Of a stretch of 64,000 nucleotides of DNA, positions 63,320 through 64,000 are shown one piece after another. The position numbers were made by a program, and so were the translations under genes. Source of the stretch: Mactra quadrangularis. Taxonomy: Eukaryota > Mollusca > Bivalvia > Venerida > Mactridae. The notes beneath the pieces were generated by a model. That model was not told where the DNA came from and did no database searches. It saw only the letters and a program-made list of their open reading frames with translations. The DNA lies in NCBI GenBank assembly GCA_025267735.1, contig CM046295.1:20306938-20370937 (forward strand), in the 5' to 3' direction. How positions within the stretch are numbered: the stretch's first letter is position 1; every line of letters begins with the position of its first letter.

Positions 63320-64000
63320 CTAGAGTGAGTGAAAATAAAAAAAACATTAGAATACAAATTAAGAACAGCAACACAATATGTCAGAGCAAAACAAGTCTAA
63401 CAATAAATGAATATAGAAGGATGTAGACTAGTTTTGCACTGCCCTGTAAAATAATTTATTATGAGTACTAAATTACAGTGTCCCCCAAAAGTGCTTGAAC
63501 AAATGAAATTTTGAAAATTAAAGCTCACTTGTAAAACATAGTATGATTGTTTATTTGTTTGTTTGTTTGGGTTTTACAACGCATCAACACAGAAAGGTTA
63601 TAACGCGCCGAAACATAGTCTGAATTATGAGAGAGAAATAATGCTTATTTCGGAATTCGCACAAACCAATATTAGTTTCAATTTTTTCAAAGGTAAGAGG
63701 GAATTAGTTCATTCTAAAATTAGGATTTTGTCAATGGACTTTTGGAGGGCAATATATTATATATCAAAGTTTTACTGTTTAAACTACCGTAGAAAATATA
63801 TATTACATATAATCCAATCACCTATGTTATATGTGGATATTAAAACTCAAACTACAGACCATCGTCCGTCATCCCACGTTACATTTCTCAGCTACACTGC
63901 ATAACGTACCGTAGGCCATTTGGTTAGGAAGATCTCTTATCATGAACAATCAATCAGGCACTTTCATTGGTTTCGCAAGGAAACCACTGCGGAAGACTAG
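63320..64000 (-). other. CPT1 intron, right edge of window
   Basis: No further exon recognised. GTTTGTTTGTTTGGGTTTTAC (63554-63574) is a SINE-A tail in reverse. The 113-codon ORF at 63563-63904 has no recognisable similarity. Confidence 0.45.

Noticed and set aside
63563..63904. 113-codon ORF at the right edge
   Set aside because: It begins next to a SINE tail, has no recognisable motif and lies in a CPT1 intron.

Overview
The window is animal nuclear DNA: AT-rich, with GT-AG introns and a dense load of tRNA-derived SINEs, MITEs and minisatellites. The gene content (tandem EGF-repeat scavenger-type receptors, MRP1/ABCC1, HINT1, CPT1) together with this repeat style fits a mollusc, most likely a bivalve. 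That is an inference; the species cannot be read from the sequence.

Layout, left to right. (1) 1-17.1 kb, + strand: two tandem paralogous genes for small type-I membrane proteins made of EGF/laminin-like Cys repeats, one transmembrane helix and a short tail ending in a GYEEL motif (CDS 3575-6218 and 10590-17066). Promoter, non-coding first exon and introns are duplicated too, and remnants of a further copy lie inside the second gene. The first gene has one in-frame TAG where its paralog has TGG. (2) 18.1-45.5 kb, - strand: a complete 35-exon ABCC1/MRP1-type transporter. The exon sum is 4662 nt, which is 1553 codons plus stop, with all splice phases compatible. (3) 47.6-49.9 kb, + strand: a complete 3-exon HINT1 gene (126 aa), divergent from the MRP1 gene. 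(4) 58.2 kb to the right edge, - strand: the last six exons of carnitine palmitoyltransferase 1; its 5' part lies beyond the window.

The genes are not an operon or a known pathway cluster. They encode a phagocytic/adhesive-type receptor pair, an organic-anion/glutathione-conjugate efflux pump, a purine nucleoside phosphoramidase and the mitochondrial carnitine-shuttle entry enzyme.

The most unusual feature is the way short tandem duplications straddle splice junctions of the MRP1 gene. A 51-bp intronic minisatellite is homologous, in the same frame, to the acceptor plus the start of exon 3 (TM2). An 84-bp (28-codon) unit carrying the exon 22 donor occurs three times with an open frame. The exon 12 donor and exon 17 acceptor also have nearby copies. 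A pogo-like element with TA target duplication sits inside the 51-bp array. Several MITE families can be delimited by inverted ends and target duplications, and two are confirmed by the empty site in the paralogous EGF gene.
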